DNA of 43,438 nucleotides, taken from positions 1 to 43,438 of the forward strand of contig REEA01000136.1 in assembly GCA_007695305.1 (NCBI GenBank), written 5' to 3'. A program made the translations under genes and the position numbers. Position 1 is the first letter of the stretch; each line of letters begins with the position of its first letter. Positions 18,600 through 27,021 of this stretch are shown piece by piece. Source of the DNA: Bacteroidia bacterium. GTDB lineage: Bacteria > Bacteroidota > Bacteroidia > Bacteroidales > UBA7960. The notes below the pieces were generated by a model. That model did not search any database. It had not been told where the DNA came from and saw only the letters and a list, made by a program, of their open reading frames with translations.

Positions 18600-19025
18600 A
18601 TGACAATTATCAGATGGCATAAACGACCGATGAGAGCCAATATTTTTGATGACATGTTTGAAAAAGGTTTCCAGACCGGATTTGAAAGAAATTGCGGATG
18701 TGTGCCGGCAACAAACATTCTGGAAGATGATAAGGGGTATGAAATTCAACTTGCCGTGCCCGGAATGAAAAAAGAAGACTTCCGGATGGAGGTTGAAGAT
18801 AACGTATTGTCTGTATCCTTTGAGAAGAAAGAGGAAGAGAAAAACTCCCCCGGAGTGGAATATCTTCGCCGAGAGTTTGAGATGGATGAATTTACCCGCT
18901 CCTTCTCCATCCCCAAAACCGTTGATGCCGAACAAATAAAGGCAAGATACGACAATGGCATCCTATACATTTCCATTCCCAAAATGGACAAGACACGCTT
19001 GAGTAAACAAATCAAGGTGTCGTAA
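18600..19025 (+). CDS. Small heat-shock protein, Hsp20/alpha-crystallin family
   Basis: A 141-residue ATP-independent holdase chaperone that would bind unfolding proteins during stress. The alpha-crystallin domain spans about 35-130: YEIQLAVPGMKKEDFRMEVED opens it, FTRSFSIPKTVDAEQIKARYDNGILYISIPK closes it, and the C-terminal tail carries the short basic end SKQIKVS. The N-terminal arm is short (about 35 residues) with an RPMRANIFDDMFEKGF segment. The start is fixed by the AAGGAGG at 18586-18592, and a strong terminator follows at 19052-19089, so the gene is a single transcription unit. No CIRCE-type inverted repeat is visible upstream. Confidence 0.95.
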   Translation: MTIIRWHKRPMRANIFDDMFEKGFQTGFERNCGCVPATNILEDDKGYEIQLAVPGMKKEDFRMEVEDNVLSVSFEKKEEEKNSPGVEYLRREFEMDEFTRSFSIPKTVDAEQIKARYDNGILYISIPKMDKTRLSKQIKVS

Positions 19026-19051
19026 ACCAAATAAGGCAAACGTTGCCCGTA

Positions 19052-19089
19052 ACAAAGCGCCGAAGGTCAAATGTCCTTCGGCGCTTTGT
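19052..19089 (+). terminator. Hairpin terminator after the Hsp20 gene
   Basis: A perfect 15-bp stem (19052-19066 with 19075-19089, containing AGCGCCGAAGG on its left side reading outward from CAA) encloses an 8-base loop, 27 bases after the Hsp20 stop codon. Only a weak T-rich tail follows, so it may also act as an mRNA 3'-end stabiliser. Confidence 0.75.
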
Positions 19090-19464
19090 CATATTAATCG
19101 TTCATCTGTATATAATTTTGCAACTATATGTTTTTTAAACTTTTATGATTTATTTTAAGGGCGTTCCCTTTACCGCCGCGAATCCTCCTGGCTTCTCAGT
19201 TGTCAAACCCCATCTCTCAGTCTCTAAAGTCCCTTAAGTCTCTATAGTCTCAGCTCCCAGCTCCCACAATCATCCTCCTGTGTGTCAAAAATCATGTCAT
19301 GGGCGTATTATATATTTAAAATAATTATTTCCTGAAACATCTTTCATCCATCTTCATTAATAATCGATCATTGACAATTGATTATCGACAATCGATCATC
19401 CAATCATTGTCAATGCTTTCAAAGATGTTCAAACCATCCGTTACCTGTGATTAAGCCTGCCGTC
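19090..19464. other. Gene-free region with short degenerate repeats
   Basis: About 375 bases between the Hsp20 terminator and the end of the NlpC/P60 gene. It contains the pyrimidine-rich tandem repeat at 19219-19265. An AT-rich stretch at 19361-19415 follows, where the words CGATCAT and GACAAT recur and CATTGACAAT (19369-19378) is inverted at 19406-19415. I see no coding sequence, RNA gene or clear terminator for the leftward NlpC gene. Confidence 0.55.
19219..19265. repeat. Degenerate 9-bp tandem repeat (AGTCYCTWA-like)
   Basis: Units AGTCTCTAA, AGTCCCTTA, AGTCTCTAT and a truncated AGTCTC stand in direct succession (19219-19251), followed by two copies of AGCTCCC (19252-19265). It is an intergenic microsatellite-like tract with no sign of coding function. 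Confidence 0.7.
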
Positions 19465-20001
19465 CTATCCCGGCCTCACCCTTCCTCCCCGGGCAAAGCG
19501 TTTATTATAGTAATCTTCAGTCAGGGAGCTGACGATTACCCCCCGGGATTTGCTGGCATGGGCAAAGTAGCCGTTTCCAAGATATATCCCCACGTGTGAA
19601 ATACTTCTTCCTTTTGTACGGAAGAATAACAGGTCCCCCTCCTGCAGATTTCGCCGGCTGATGCGCCGGCTTTGAATGGACTGATCACGGGTGGTTCGGG
19701 CGATGTTTGTACCATATACATCGCGATAGAGTGCCCAGACAAAACCTGAGCAATCCACGCCTGAGCGCGTGTTTCCTCCATATCGGTAAGGTGTGCCTGT
19801 CCAGCCTGCGACTTCTTTGATCAAAACGGGGTTTTCCCTTCCGCTCAATGGCATTCCCAGTGTCCGGCTATAGGTTTGGACCTCCGTGGCCGGCATGCCG
19901 GGTGGTCTTGCCGGGGTGTCTCTCATCGCAACACATCCTGATAACAACATTGCGATCAGCAGCAAAAGGAGTTTCCGTTGAATATATGTACGATCAACCA
20001 T
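19465..20001 (-). CDS. NlpC/P60 family cell-wall peptidase, lipoprotein
   Basis: A 178-residue predicted lipoprotein. A basic N-terminus and hydrophobic stretch end in the lipobox LLSGC with lipidated C23. The NlpC/P60 domain (about 60-178) carries the catalytic Cys in SGVDCSGFVW (C84), the His in ISHVGIYLG (H136) and the third residue H148 in YFAHASKS. Such enzymes cut the gamma-D-Glu-diaminopimelate bond or related bonds in peptidoglycan stem peptides in the periplasm. EGDLLFF is the usual strand before the catalytic His. The ATG at 20001 begins MVDRTYIQRK. It is transcribed divergently from glnA, with about 120 bases shared upstream, and appears monocistronic. Confidence 0.93.
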   Translation of the reverse strand: MVDRTYIQRKLLLLLIAMLLSGCVAMRDTPARPPGMPATEVQTYSRTLGMPLSGRENPVLIKEVAGWTGTPYRYGGNTRSGVDCSGFVWALYRDVYGTNIARTTRDQSIQSRRISRRNLQEGDLLFFRTKGRSISHVGIYLGNGYFAHASKSRGVIVSSLTEDYYNKRFARGGRVRPG

Positions 20002-20125
20002 AAATTGCTAAATGTTTCATTAACCCTTCAAAAATAACTAAAACACTTTAAGCATTGCTGATTTTTGCTTATGTTTGGCGAAAAATATATTCAATCAAGT
20101 TTTCAACACAAAAAACATCATCATC

Positions 20126-21631
20126 ATGGAAGAAAATCAATATTTATTAAACCCAAATCCACTTGTTCGGTTTTTGCATAAATCACCGGACGATTTCACA
20201 AAGGCAGACATCATCCGCTTTATTGAAGAGAATGATGTTGAGATGGTTAACTTCCGATATGTTGGGGGCGATGGCAGGCTCAAGGCGCTGAACTTCGTCA
20301 TCCAGAGCCGCGAACATCTTGACAACATTCTATCAACAGGGGAGCGCGTGGATGGCAGCAGCCTGTTTACTTTCCTGGAAGCGGGATCGTCCGATCTGTA
20401 TGTCGTTCCACGTTTTCGCTCTGCTTTTCTGAACCCGTTTTCAGAAATCCCGGCCGTTGACATTTTGTGTTCTTATTATGACAAAGATGGCAACCCGCTG
20501 GCCAGTGCCCCCGAAAACATCATGCGCAAAGCCCACCTGGAGCTGATTGACAAAACCGGTTATGACATGGAGGTCATGGGAGAAATCGAGTATTATGTGA
20601 TCAGTGAGAAAGATCCGCTTTACCGGGCCAACGACCAGCGTGCCTATCATGAGTCGGAGCCATTTGTAAAATGGGAGCAGCTGCGCGTTGAAGCGATGAT
20701 GGCCATGGCACAGACAGGTGCCCTCATCAAGTATTCTCATTCTGAAGTTGGGAACTTCTCTGATGATGAGTATGAGTATGAACAAAATGAAATAGAGTTT
20801 TTACCCACCAACATGGAGGATGCGGCAGACCAGCTCATCATTGCAAAATGGATATTGCGTCAGGTGGCGTACAAATATGGTGTTACTGTGAGTTTGGCCC
20901 CGAAGATCACAGCAGGGAAGGCCGGCAGCGGCATGCATATACACATGCGCATCATGAAGGACGGGAAGAACATAACGCTGGATGATGGGCGTATCAGTGA
21001 TCCGGCCAGAAAAACCATCGCAGGTATTCTCGACATTGCACCATCCCTGTCGGCATTTGGCAACACCATTCCCACCAGCTACTTCCGCCTGGTTCCACAC
21101 CAGGAAGCGCCCACCAATGTGTGCTGGGGTGAACGTAACCGGTCAACCCTGATTCGTGTTCCTTTGGGCTGGGTAGGCTCGGGAGATATGGTGGCAAAGG
21201 AAAACCCCCTTGAGCACGCAGCAGAGAAAGATCAAAGCGACAAGCAGACTTTTGAGTTTCGCTGTCCCGACGGGTCTGCCGATATATACCTCCTGATCGC
21301 AGGATTGTGTGTTGGGGCACGGCATGGACTGGAGATGCCGGAAGCACTGGAACTGGCGAAAAAAACCTATGTTGATGTAAATATTTTTGATGAAAAGCAC
21401 AGGTCGCGCCAGGAGCAGCTGGCACAACTGCCATACTCATGCATGAAGGCAGCAGAATACCTCAGAAAGCAATCAGAAGTGTATAAAAAGCATGAGGTAT
21501 TTCCCGACACTTTGCTGGACGGCATTATCAAGACGCTGGAAGGATACAATGATGAAAGGCTTCGTGAAAAGATCAGTTGTAACAAGGAAGAAACCATGAA
21601 GCTTGTCAGGCGTTTTTTACATTGCGGATAG
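20126..21631 (+). CDS. glnA: Glutamine synthetase (type I-like)
   Basis: A 501-residue ligase forming glutamine from glutamate, ammonia and ATP. The N-terminal beta-grasp domain contains VEMVNFRYVGGDGRLKAL and RVDGSSL. The catalytic domain carries the metal-binding MGEIEYYV, the NEIEF block, GSGMHIHM, the NRSTLIRVPLG Arg block and the FEFRCPDGSADIYL segment. I see no NLY(D/E)LP adenylylation site, so GlnE-type control is unlikely. The ATG at 20126 was chosen over an in-frame TTG at 20075 because conserved sequence begins just after it. The gene converges on deoC with a 26-base overlap, and its apparent terminator lies inside deoC (21774-21797). The enzyme could assimilate ammonia set free by amino-acid breakdown. 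Confidence 0.93.
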   Translation: MEENQYLLNPNPLVRFLHKSPDDFTKADIIRFIEENDVEMVNFRYVGGDGRLKALNFVIQSREHLDNILSTGERVDGSSLFTFLEAGSSDLYVVPRFRSAFLNPFSEIPAVDILCSYYDKDGNPLASAPENIMRKAHLELIDKTGYDMEVMGEIEYYVISEKDPLYRANDQRAYHESEPFVKWEQLRVEAMMAMAQTGALIKYSHSEVGNFSDDEYEYEQNEIEFLPTNMEDAADQLIIAKWILRQVAYKYGVTVSLAPKITAGKAGSGMHIHMRIMKDGKNITLDDGRISDPARKTIAGILDIAPSLSAFGNTIPTSYFRLVPHQEAPTNVCWGERNRSTLIRVPLGWVGSGDMVAKENPLEHAAEKDQSDKQTFEFRCPDGSADIYLLIAGLCVGARHGLEMPEALELAKKTYVDVNIFDEKHRSRQEQLAQLPYSCMKAAEYLRKQSEVYKKHEVFPDTLLDGIIKTLEGYNDERLREKISCNKEETMKLVRRFLHCG

Positions 21632-22466
21632 CCTCCACCAGGGATCCGGCCAGACGACTGGCGCCGATGCGAAACCACTTTTTATTCATCCTTTTCTGAC
21701 CGAGCACTTCACGGCTCATCCAATAGTATGCGAGCGCTGTTTCCGGATCAGAAATACCCCCGGAGGGTTTAATACCGGCCATACGGCCGGTTTTTTTGTT
21801 GAAGTCCCTGATGGATTCAAGCATCACCAGCATGGCCTCCGGTGTTGCCGAGGGCTTCACCTTGCCCGTGGAGGTCTTCAGGAAGTCACCACCGGCTTCC
21901 AGTGCAATCTCGCTGGCACGACGGATATTGGTAGCAGATTTAAGTTCGCCGGTTTCCAGGATCACCTTTAACTGCGCACCCTTACAAGCTTCCTTGATGG
22001 CAGCAATTTCGTCAAAAACCTGGTTATATTCACCCTCCAGGAGTTTTCCACGCGAGATCACCATGTCAATCTCCTGTGCCCCTTCGTCAACAGCATAACG
22101 TACCTCAGCCATCTTCACAAAAAGCGGTGATTGTCCGGAAGGAAAAGCACCGGCAACAGAAGCAACCCGAATTTCGGTGTCGGCGAGAACCTTGCGCGCC
22201 AGGGAAACAAAAGGCGGATATACACATACTGCCGCAACATCAGGCAACCCTTCGCGCAACCTCGAGAAAGACCTTGCCTGCGCACAAAGATCATCTATGC
22301 GCTGCCTGGTGTCTGTTCCTTCCAGGGTCGTCAGATCAATCATGCCAAGAATCTCAGCATAAACTTTTGACAGGTCAAGCTTGTCAAAGGGCACAAGGGT
22401 CAGTTTGTTGGCACGCACCCGGATCTCTTCATCATCCAACACGGGGGTTTTGGAAAAGTCTGTCAT
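21606..22466 (-). CDS. deoC: Deoxyribose-phosphate aldolase
   Basis: A 286-residue class I aldolase that splits 2-deoxyribose-5-phosphate into glyceraldehyde-3-phosphate and acetaldehyde in deoxynucleoside catabolism. The Schiff-base Lys is in GGDFLKTSTGK (about 207-217). The other conserved Lys is in MAGIKPSGGI (about 244-253), and the early segments IDLTTLEGTDT and VAAVCVYPPFV match the barrel start. Length suits the longer DeoC subgroup. The ATG at 22466 is the first of the frame. Its 3' end overlaps the glnA 3' end by 26 bases, and the stretch coding for KKTGRMAG doubles as the glnA terminator hairpin. No other deo genes are adjacent. Confidence 0.95.
   Translation of the reverse strand: MTDFSKTPVLDDEEIRVRANKLTLVPFDKLDLSKVYAEILGMIDLTTLEGTDTRQRIDDLCAQARSFSRLREGLPDVAAVCVYPPFVSLARKVLADTEIRVASVAGAFPSGQSPLFVKMAEVRYAVDEGAQEIDMVISRGKLLEGEYNQVFDEIAAIKEACKGAQLKVILETGELKSATNIRRASEIALEAGGDFLKTSTGKVKPSATPEAMLVMLESIRDFNKKTGRMAGIKPSGGISDPETALAYYWMSREVLGQKRMNKKWFRIGASRLAGSLVEAIRNVKNA
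21774..21797 (+). terminator. Intrinsic terminator of glnA embedded in deoC
   Basis: ACCGGCC (21774-21780), loop ATAC, and GGCCGGT (21785-21791) form a 7-bp GC-rich hairpin followed by a seven-T run (21791-21797) on the + strand. It lies 140 bases beyond the glnA stop, within the antisense deoC coding sequence, where it encodes the Lys-Lys-Thr-Gly-Arg-Met-Ala-Gly stretch. Confidence 0.75.
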
Positions 22467-22791
22467 GATGTGTTGCGTTTTGGAAAAAAAGCAGCCATTT
22501 ATTTTTTGTAAATATACAACTTGTTGCGAAAATGACAGGCCGAAAAAAAATATAGTCCTGCGTTACTGATTACCAGGGAAAATGCCAAAAAAGCAGGTAA
22601 AAAACAACTGCTCCGGAACGGGTTAAAGAAACGCGGCAATTCACGGAAAGAAAAATCAAGCCATCATAGCAGGTGTTTTTGTTTGCGTTCTTTTGGTCAA
22701 AACTTCTTATTATTGCAAATCAAAACCTTATTTTAAAAACCGCAAGGCCGTCAAAGCACGAATGATGTCTGCGAAAAGCGAACAAACGATA
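22467..22791. other. Divergent control region between deoC and the iadA-susC operon
   Basis: This 325-base stretch must contain the promoters of deoC (leftward) and of the iadA-susCD-cyanophycinase operon (rightward). TTTG at 22682-22685 and TATTATTG at 22708-22715 form a weak Bacteroidota-type pair with a 22-base spacer, somewhat long. The iadA frame is open back to a TTG at 22693, but that extension does not look coding. No gene for a SusR-, ECF- or anti-sigma-type regulator lies next to the operon. Confidence 0.45.
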
Positions 22792-23955
22792 ATGATGCTG
22801 TTAATAAAGAATGCGGAAATATTTGCTCCTGCCAACCTGGGCAGGCGGGATATATTGATTGCCGGCAACACCATTGTTGCCATGGAGAAGCAGCTAACCC
22901 TTCCTCCGGGGCTGCCTGTAGAAGTGTTGGACGTCAGGGGAATGCGGGTCATTCCCGGGCTGATCGACTCACATATCCATATTGCCGGAGCCGGCGGAGA
23001 GGGTGGTCCCGCGAGCCGAACACCCGAAATGCCGCTCAGCATGATGCTGGAGGCCGGCGTAACCACCGTGGTAGGATGTCTCGGCACCGACGGGATGACC
23101 CGGAACCTTGAATCCGTGCTGATGAAAGCCAAAGGGTTAAAACAAGAGGGAGTCAGTGCCTATATGTACACCGGTGCATACCAGATTCCCACGCCAACCA
23201 TACTGGGTGACGTGGGTAAAGATATTGCCATGATCGAAGAGGTGATCGGAACGGGAGAAATAGCCCTCTCTGACCATCGTTCCTCCTGCCCGACTCTCAC
23301 CGAGCTGATCCGGCTGGCCACCCACTCAAGGGTCGGCGCCATGCTCGGAGGCAAATCAGGCATCGTGAACATCCATATGGGCGATGCGGAAAATCCCTTT
23401 CAGCCCTTGTATGATGCCGTGGAAATGAGTGAACTTAAACTAACGCAATTTCTTCCCACCCATTGCAACAGAAATGACTACATTTTTGAAGATGCCAAAA
23501 CTTATGGCAAGCAAGGCTATGTTGACCTGACCACCAGCGCATACCCGTTTTTCCCGGATGAAGAAATAAAACCATCAACCGGCATCGCTGAACTGTTGCG
23601 TGCCGGCGTACCTGAAGAGCATATTACCCTGAGCAGCGACGGCTGTGGGTCACTCCCCCAATTTGATGAACAAGGCAAGCTGGTGAAGCTGGAAACAGGA
23701 ACACTAAAATCCATGTTTGACGAATTGAATGATGCTGTCACAAAGGAAGACATCCCCCTGGAAACGGCCTTGAAAACAGTGACCAGCAATGTTGCCGCCA
23801 TCCTGAAGCTTGAGAAAAAAGGACGCATAGCCACGGGCATGGATGCCGACCTGGTTATCGTGGATGATGCATTCAACATCATACACCTGTGTGCCATGGG
23901 CAAACTACTGGTAAAAAACGGAAAGACACTCAGGCACGGCAGTTATGAATCTTAA
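22792..23955 (+). CDS. iadA: Isoaspartyl dipeptidase (beta-aspartyl peptidase)
   Basis: A 387-residue amidohydrolase-superfamily enzyme hydrolysing beta-aspartyl dipeptides, almost the length of E. coli IadA (390). The binuclear metal site shows H61 and H63 in LIDSHIHIAG, H195 in NIHMGD, H224 in LPTHCNRN, and D283 in SSDGCGS. E70 (GGEGGP), R227 and S287 match the substrate-binding positions I recall from E. coli. The bridging carbamylated Lys of E. coli (VKCAISDHRS) is replaced by E156 (GEIALSDHRS). There is no signal peptide, so it acts in the cytoplasm. ATGs at 22762, 22792 and 22795 are possible; 22792 fits the family start. It heads the operon, 51 bases before susC, and would split the beta-Asp-Arg that cyanophycinase releases. 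Confidence 0.94.
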   Translation: MMLLIKNAEIFAPANLGRRDILIAGNTIVAMEKQLTLPPGLPVEVLDVRGMRVIPGLIDSHIHIAGAGGEGGPASRTPEMPLSMMLEAGVTTVVGCLGTDGMTRNLESVLMKAKGLKQEGVSAYMYTGAYQIPTPTILGDVGKDIAMIEEVIGTGEIALSDHRSSCPTLTELIRLATHSRVGAMLGGKSGIVNIHMGDAENPFQPLYDAVEMSELKLTQFLPTHCNRNDYIFEDAKTYGKQGYVDLTTSAYPFFPDEEIKPSTGIAELLRAGVPEEHITLSSDGCGSLPQFDEQGKLVKLETGTLKSMFDELNDAVTKEDIPLETALKTVTSNVAAILKLEKKGRIATGMDADLVIVDDAFNIIHLCAMGKLLVKNGKTLRHGSYES

Positions 23956-24006
23956 TTTTTAGACAAATCATATTTTTCACAACCACAACAAAAACAACAC
24001 ACAAAA

Positions 24007-26955
24007 ATGAAACAGAAGTATTTTTTTTCAATGATGCTGATCATTTGTGGCTTGTTGCTGCCCGGATTGCAGGCGCAGCAAATCACGGTGACCGGCGTGG
24101 TAACCTCTGCCGCGGAAGGAGACATCACCCTTCCCGGGGTTACAGTGATGGTGGAAGGCACCTCCCGGGGTGCCATCACCGACCTTGACGGGCGTTACGA
24201 AATACAGGCTAATCCGGATGACGTTTTGGTTTTTTCCTTTGTAGGAATGACTCCTCAAAGCATTCCTGTTGACGGCCGCTCCGTGATCAATGTTAGCCTG
24301 GAGATGGCAGTGGCCGAACTGGGAGAAATTGTTGTTACCGGTTACGGAACCGAGTCCAGGAGGCTCATCTCCGGGTCGGTAGGCGTTGTCAGCGAAGAGG
24401 AGATGCGCGAATCATCTTTACGCACCATCGATGGCGTTTTGCAGGGCCGTTCCGCAGGGGTGCAGATCACCCAGAGCTCGGGCACACCAGGTGCGGCAAA
24501 CGCGATCCGTATCCGGGGTAACAGCTCCATATCTGCAGGCAACCAACCGCTGGTGGTCGTTGACGGTATCCCTGTAACAACAGGGAACTTTGGCCAGGTT
24601 GGATTCTCCGGACAGGGTATCGACGCATTGTCAGATATCAATCCCAACGACATCCAAAGCATCACCGTGCTTAAAGATGCCTCTGCCGCTGCGATCTACG
24701 GAGCAAGGGCGACAAACGGGGTGATCCTCATCACCACCAAGCGTGGAGCCAAACAACCCACCACCCTGAGCTTCAATGCCACACTGGGGTTGCAAGACCT
24801 GGAAAACAGGCTGGACATGCTCAACGCAGAACAATGGCACGACCTGAAAGGAACACAGCCGGCAGATCCCGCCAATATGGTTAATACCGACTGGCTGAGT
24901 GAGGTGTTGCGAACGGCCCCTACGATGAACTACGAGTTATCGGCCAGGGGCGGTGATGAAAACACCCGGTTTTTTGTTTCCGGAAATTATTACAACCAGG
25001 AAGGGATACTGCTTGGAACATCCTACGAACGCTTAAGCAGCCGTGTGAACCTTGACCATATCGTAAACGAACGCTTCGATATCGGGATGAGCTTTGGGGT
25101 CTCGTATGCTCTGAATAACAGGGTAGAAGGTGACCAGTCGCTCAATGCACCGCTGGCAAATGCCATCGCTAACCCGGCCATCTACCCGGTTTATAATGAA
25201 GATGGCTCCTACAATGAAGAGGCACCCTTTGCCAACCCGGTGGCCATTGGAAAAGAAGCCATCAACGAAGCACACTCTTACCGCACGCTGGGTAACATTT
25301 TTGGGAACTACCGGATCCTGAAAAACCTTACCTTCAGCACCAAGTGGGGGATCGACTACCTGAGCCTGAGAGAGCACAGCTATGACCCCGCCACCACCAG
25401 GCAGGGTGCGCGCTCCAACGGCATCGGACTGGAAGCACAGAGCAATGTGCTGAATCTTGTGTCAAACAATACCTTTCGCTATGTGAATACTTTTGGAGAA
25501 CACCACAATACAGAGCTGCTTGGAGGGTATTCATTTGAGATGTTCCAGCGCCGGAACTCCTTTATCCGCGGTGTTGATTTTCCCAACCCATATTTTCAGT
25601 ATGTGAGCGAGGCAGGCGTAATCACCGGGGCTTCGGCCAATGCCACCGACCGCGGCATCAACTCTTTCTTCGGGCAGGTGCGGTATAATTACAACTTCAG
25701 GTATATCCTTTCTCTGACCGCCCGCTACGACGGCTCTTCACGCTTCGGTGAAGAAAACCGCTATGGGTTCTTCCCCGCGGTTTCAGCAGCCTGGAGAATT
25801 TCCGAAGAAGACTTTTTCAAAAACTGGAATACACCCATCAACGAGATGCGCATCAGGGGTGGTTATGGAATTACCGGAAACGACGGCATCCCCGATTTTG
25901 CATACCTGGCATTGTTTGGCGGCGGTGCAAACTACCTTGGCCGCTCCGGGATTTTCCCCAGGGGCATCCCCAACCCTGACCTGAAATGGGAAACAACTTA
26001 CCAGTACAGCGCCGGCCTCGACATGGGCCTCTACAACGACCGCCTGGAAATTACCGTTGATTATTATTACAACCATACCAAAGACCTGCTCTTCAGCAGA
26101 CCTATCCCGTTCTCCTCCGGACACGGAAGCATAACGTCAAACATCGGAGAACTGGAAAACAGGGGCATTGAATTCAGCCTGAGCACCGTAAACATTGAAA
26201 ACCGGGTTTTCTCCTGGACAAGCTCCTTCAACATCAGCAGGAACCGGAACAAGGTGCTCGCCCTGTATAATGACCAGCCCCTGGATAATATCGGGCGCGG
26301 AAGCAACAGCGTAAGGGTCGGAGAACCCATCGGTATCTTTTACGGATACAAAAGCCTGGGAGTGGACCCCTCAACCGGTGACATCGTTTTTGCCGATATC
26401 AACGGCGACGGACAAATCACCGCCGAAGACCGGACAAAAATCGGTGACCCGAACCCGGACTTCACCGGCGGACTCAGCAACCGGCTTACCTATCAGAACT
26501 TTGAGCTTAGCGTTTTCCTCCAATTTTCTTATGGAAATGACATTTTTAATGGTACAAGGATTTACATTGAGTCCATGAAAGGATCAGACAACCAGACCAC
26601 CGCCGTCCTTGACCGCTGGCGCCAACCGGGCGATGAAACGAACATACCCCGGGCCACAGAGCTTGACCCTAACAACAACAACAGGATCTCCTCCCGCTTT
26701 ATCGAAGATGGTTCCTATCTGCGCGTGAAGAACCTTACCCTCTCGTACCAGCTCGACCGCAGTCTGGCCAACAGACTTGGAATGAGCAGTGCACGTGTGT
26801 TTGTTACGGGACAGAACCTGCTCACCTTTACCAACTACAGTGGTATGGACCCCGAAGTTAACTATGCAGGCCCTTCAGACCTGGTGCTGGGAACAGACTT
26901 TTTCACTCATCCGCAGGTTAGGACCGTTTCTTTTGGTGTCAGTATTGAAATGTAG
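24007..26955 (+). CDS. SusC/RagA-family TonB-linked outer-membrane transporter
   Basis: A 982-residue outer-membrane channel of the SusC type. A signal peptide (about 1-23, ending LQAQ) precedes a carboxypeptidase-D-like domain (about 27-105: GVVTSAAEGDITLPGVTVMV to VLVFSFVGM). The TonB-box-like GEIVVTGYGT (about 107-116), the plug domain (about 120-240: RIRGNSSISAGNQPLVVVDG, DASAAAIYGARATNGVILITTK) and a 22-strand-type barrel to the end follow. SusC barrels import oligomers in partnership with the SusD lid lipoprotein encoded 66 bases downstream. Nothing in the sequence gives the ligand directly. The flanking iadA and cyanophycinase genes, and the lack of any glycosidase or polysaccharide lyase, point to a peptide or amino-acid polymer such as cyanophycin fragments. 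Confidence 0.95.
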   Translation: MKQKYFFSMMLIICGLLLPGLQAQQITVTGVVTSAAEGDITLPGVTVMVEGTSRGAITDLDGRYEIQANPDDVLVFSFVGMTPQSIPVDGRSVINVSLEMAVAELGEIVVTGYGTESRRLISGSVGVVSEEEMRESSLRTIDGVLQGRSAGVQITQSSGTPGAANAIRIRGNSSISAGNQPLVVVDGIPVTTGNFGQVGFSGQGIDALSDINPNDIQSITVLKDASAAAIYGARATNGVILITTKRGAKQPTTLSFNATLGLQDLENRLDMLNAEQWHDLKGTQPADPANMVNTDWLSEVLRTAPTMNYELSARGGDENTRFFVSGNYYNQEGILLGTSYERLSSRVNLDHIVNERFDIGMSFGVSYALNNRVEGDQSLNAPLANAIANPAIYPVYNEDGSYNEEAPFANPVAIGKEAINEAHSYRTLGNIFGNYRILKNLTFSTKWGIDYLSLREHSYDPATTRQGARSNGIGLEAQSNVLNLVSNNTFRYVNTFGEHHNTELLGGYSFEMFQRRNSFIRGVDFPNPYFQYVSEAGVITGASANATDRGINSFFGQVRYNYNFRYILSLTARYDGSSRFGEENRYGFFPAVSAAWRISEEDFFKNWNTPINEMRIRGGYGITGNDGIPDFAYLALFGGGANYLGRSGIFPRGIPNPDLKWETTYQYSAGLDMGLYNDRLEITVDYYYNHTKDLLFSRPIPFSSGHGSITSNIGELENRGIEFSLSTVNIENRVFSWTSSFNISRNRNKVLALYNDQPLDNIGRGSNSVRVGEPIGIFYGYKSLGVDPSTGDIVFADINGDGQITAEDRTKIGDPNPDFTGGLSNRLTYQNFELSVFLQFSYGNDIFNGTRIYIESMKGSDNQTTAVLDRWRQPGDETNIPRATELDPNNNNRISSRFIEDGSYLRVKNLTLSYQLDRSLANRLGMSSARVFVTGQNLLTFTNYSGMDPEVNYAGPSDLVLGTDFFTHPQVRTVSFGVSIEM

Positions 26956-27021
26956 AAAATAATGCACCACAAAGAGACAAGCAATTCAAACAATAATGAA
27001 ATCAAAAAAAAACAATATATC

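Noticed and set aside
20441-21440. Several 90-150-codon - strand frames opposite glnA
   Set aside because: They are shadows of a GC-rich coding region with strong glutamine synthetase motifs in the + frame.
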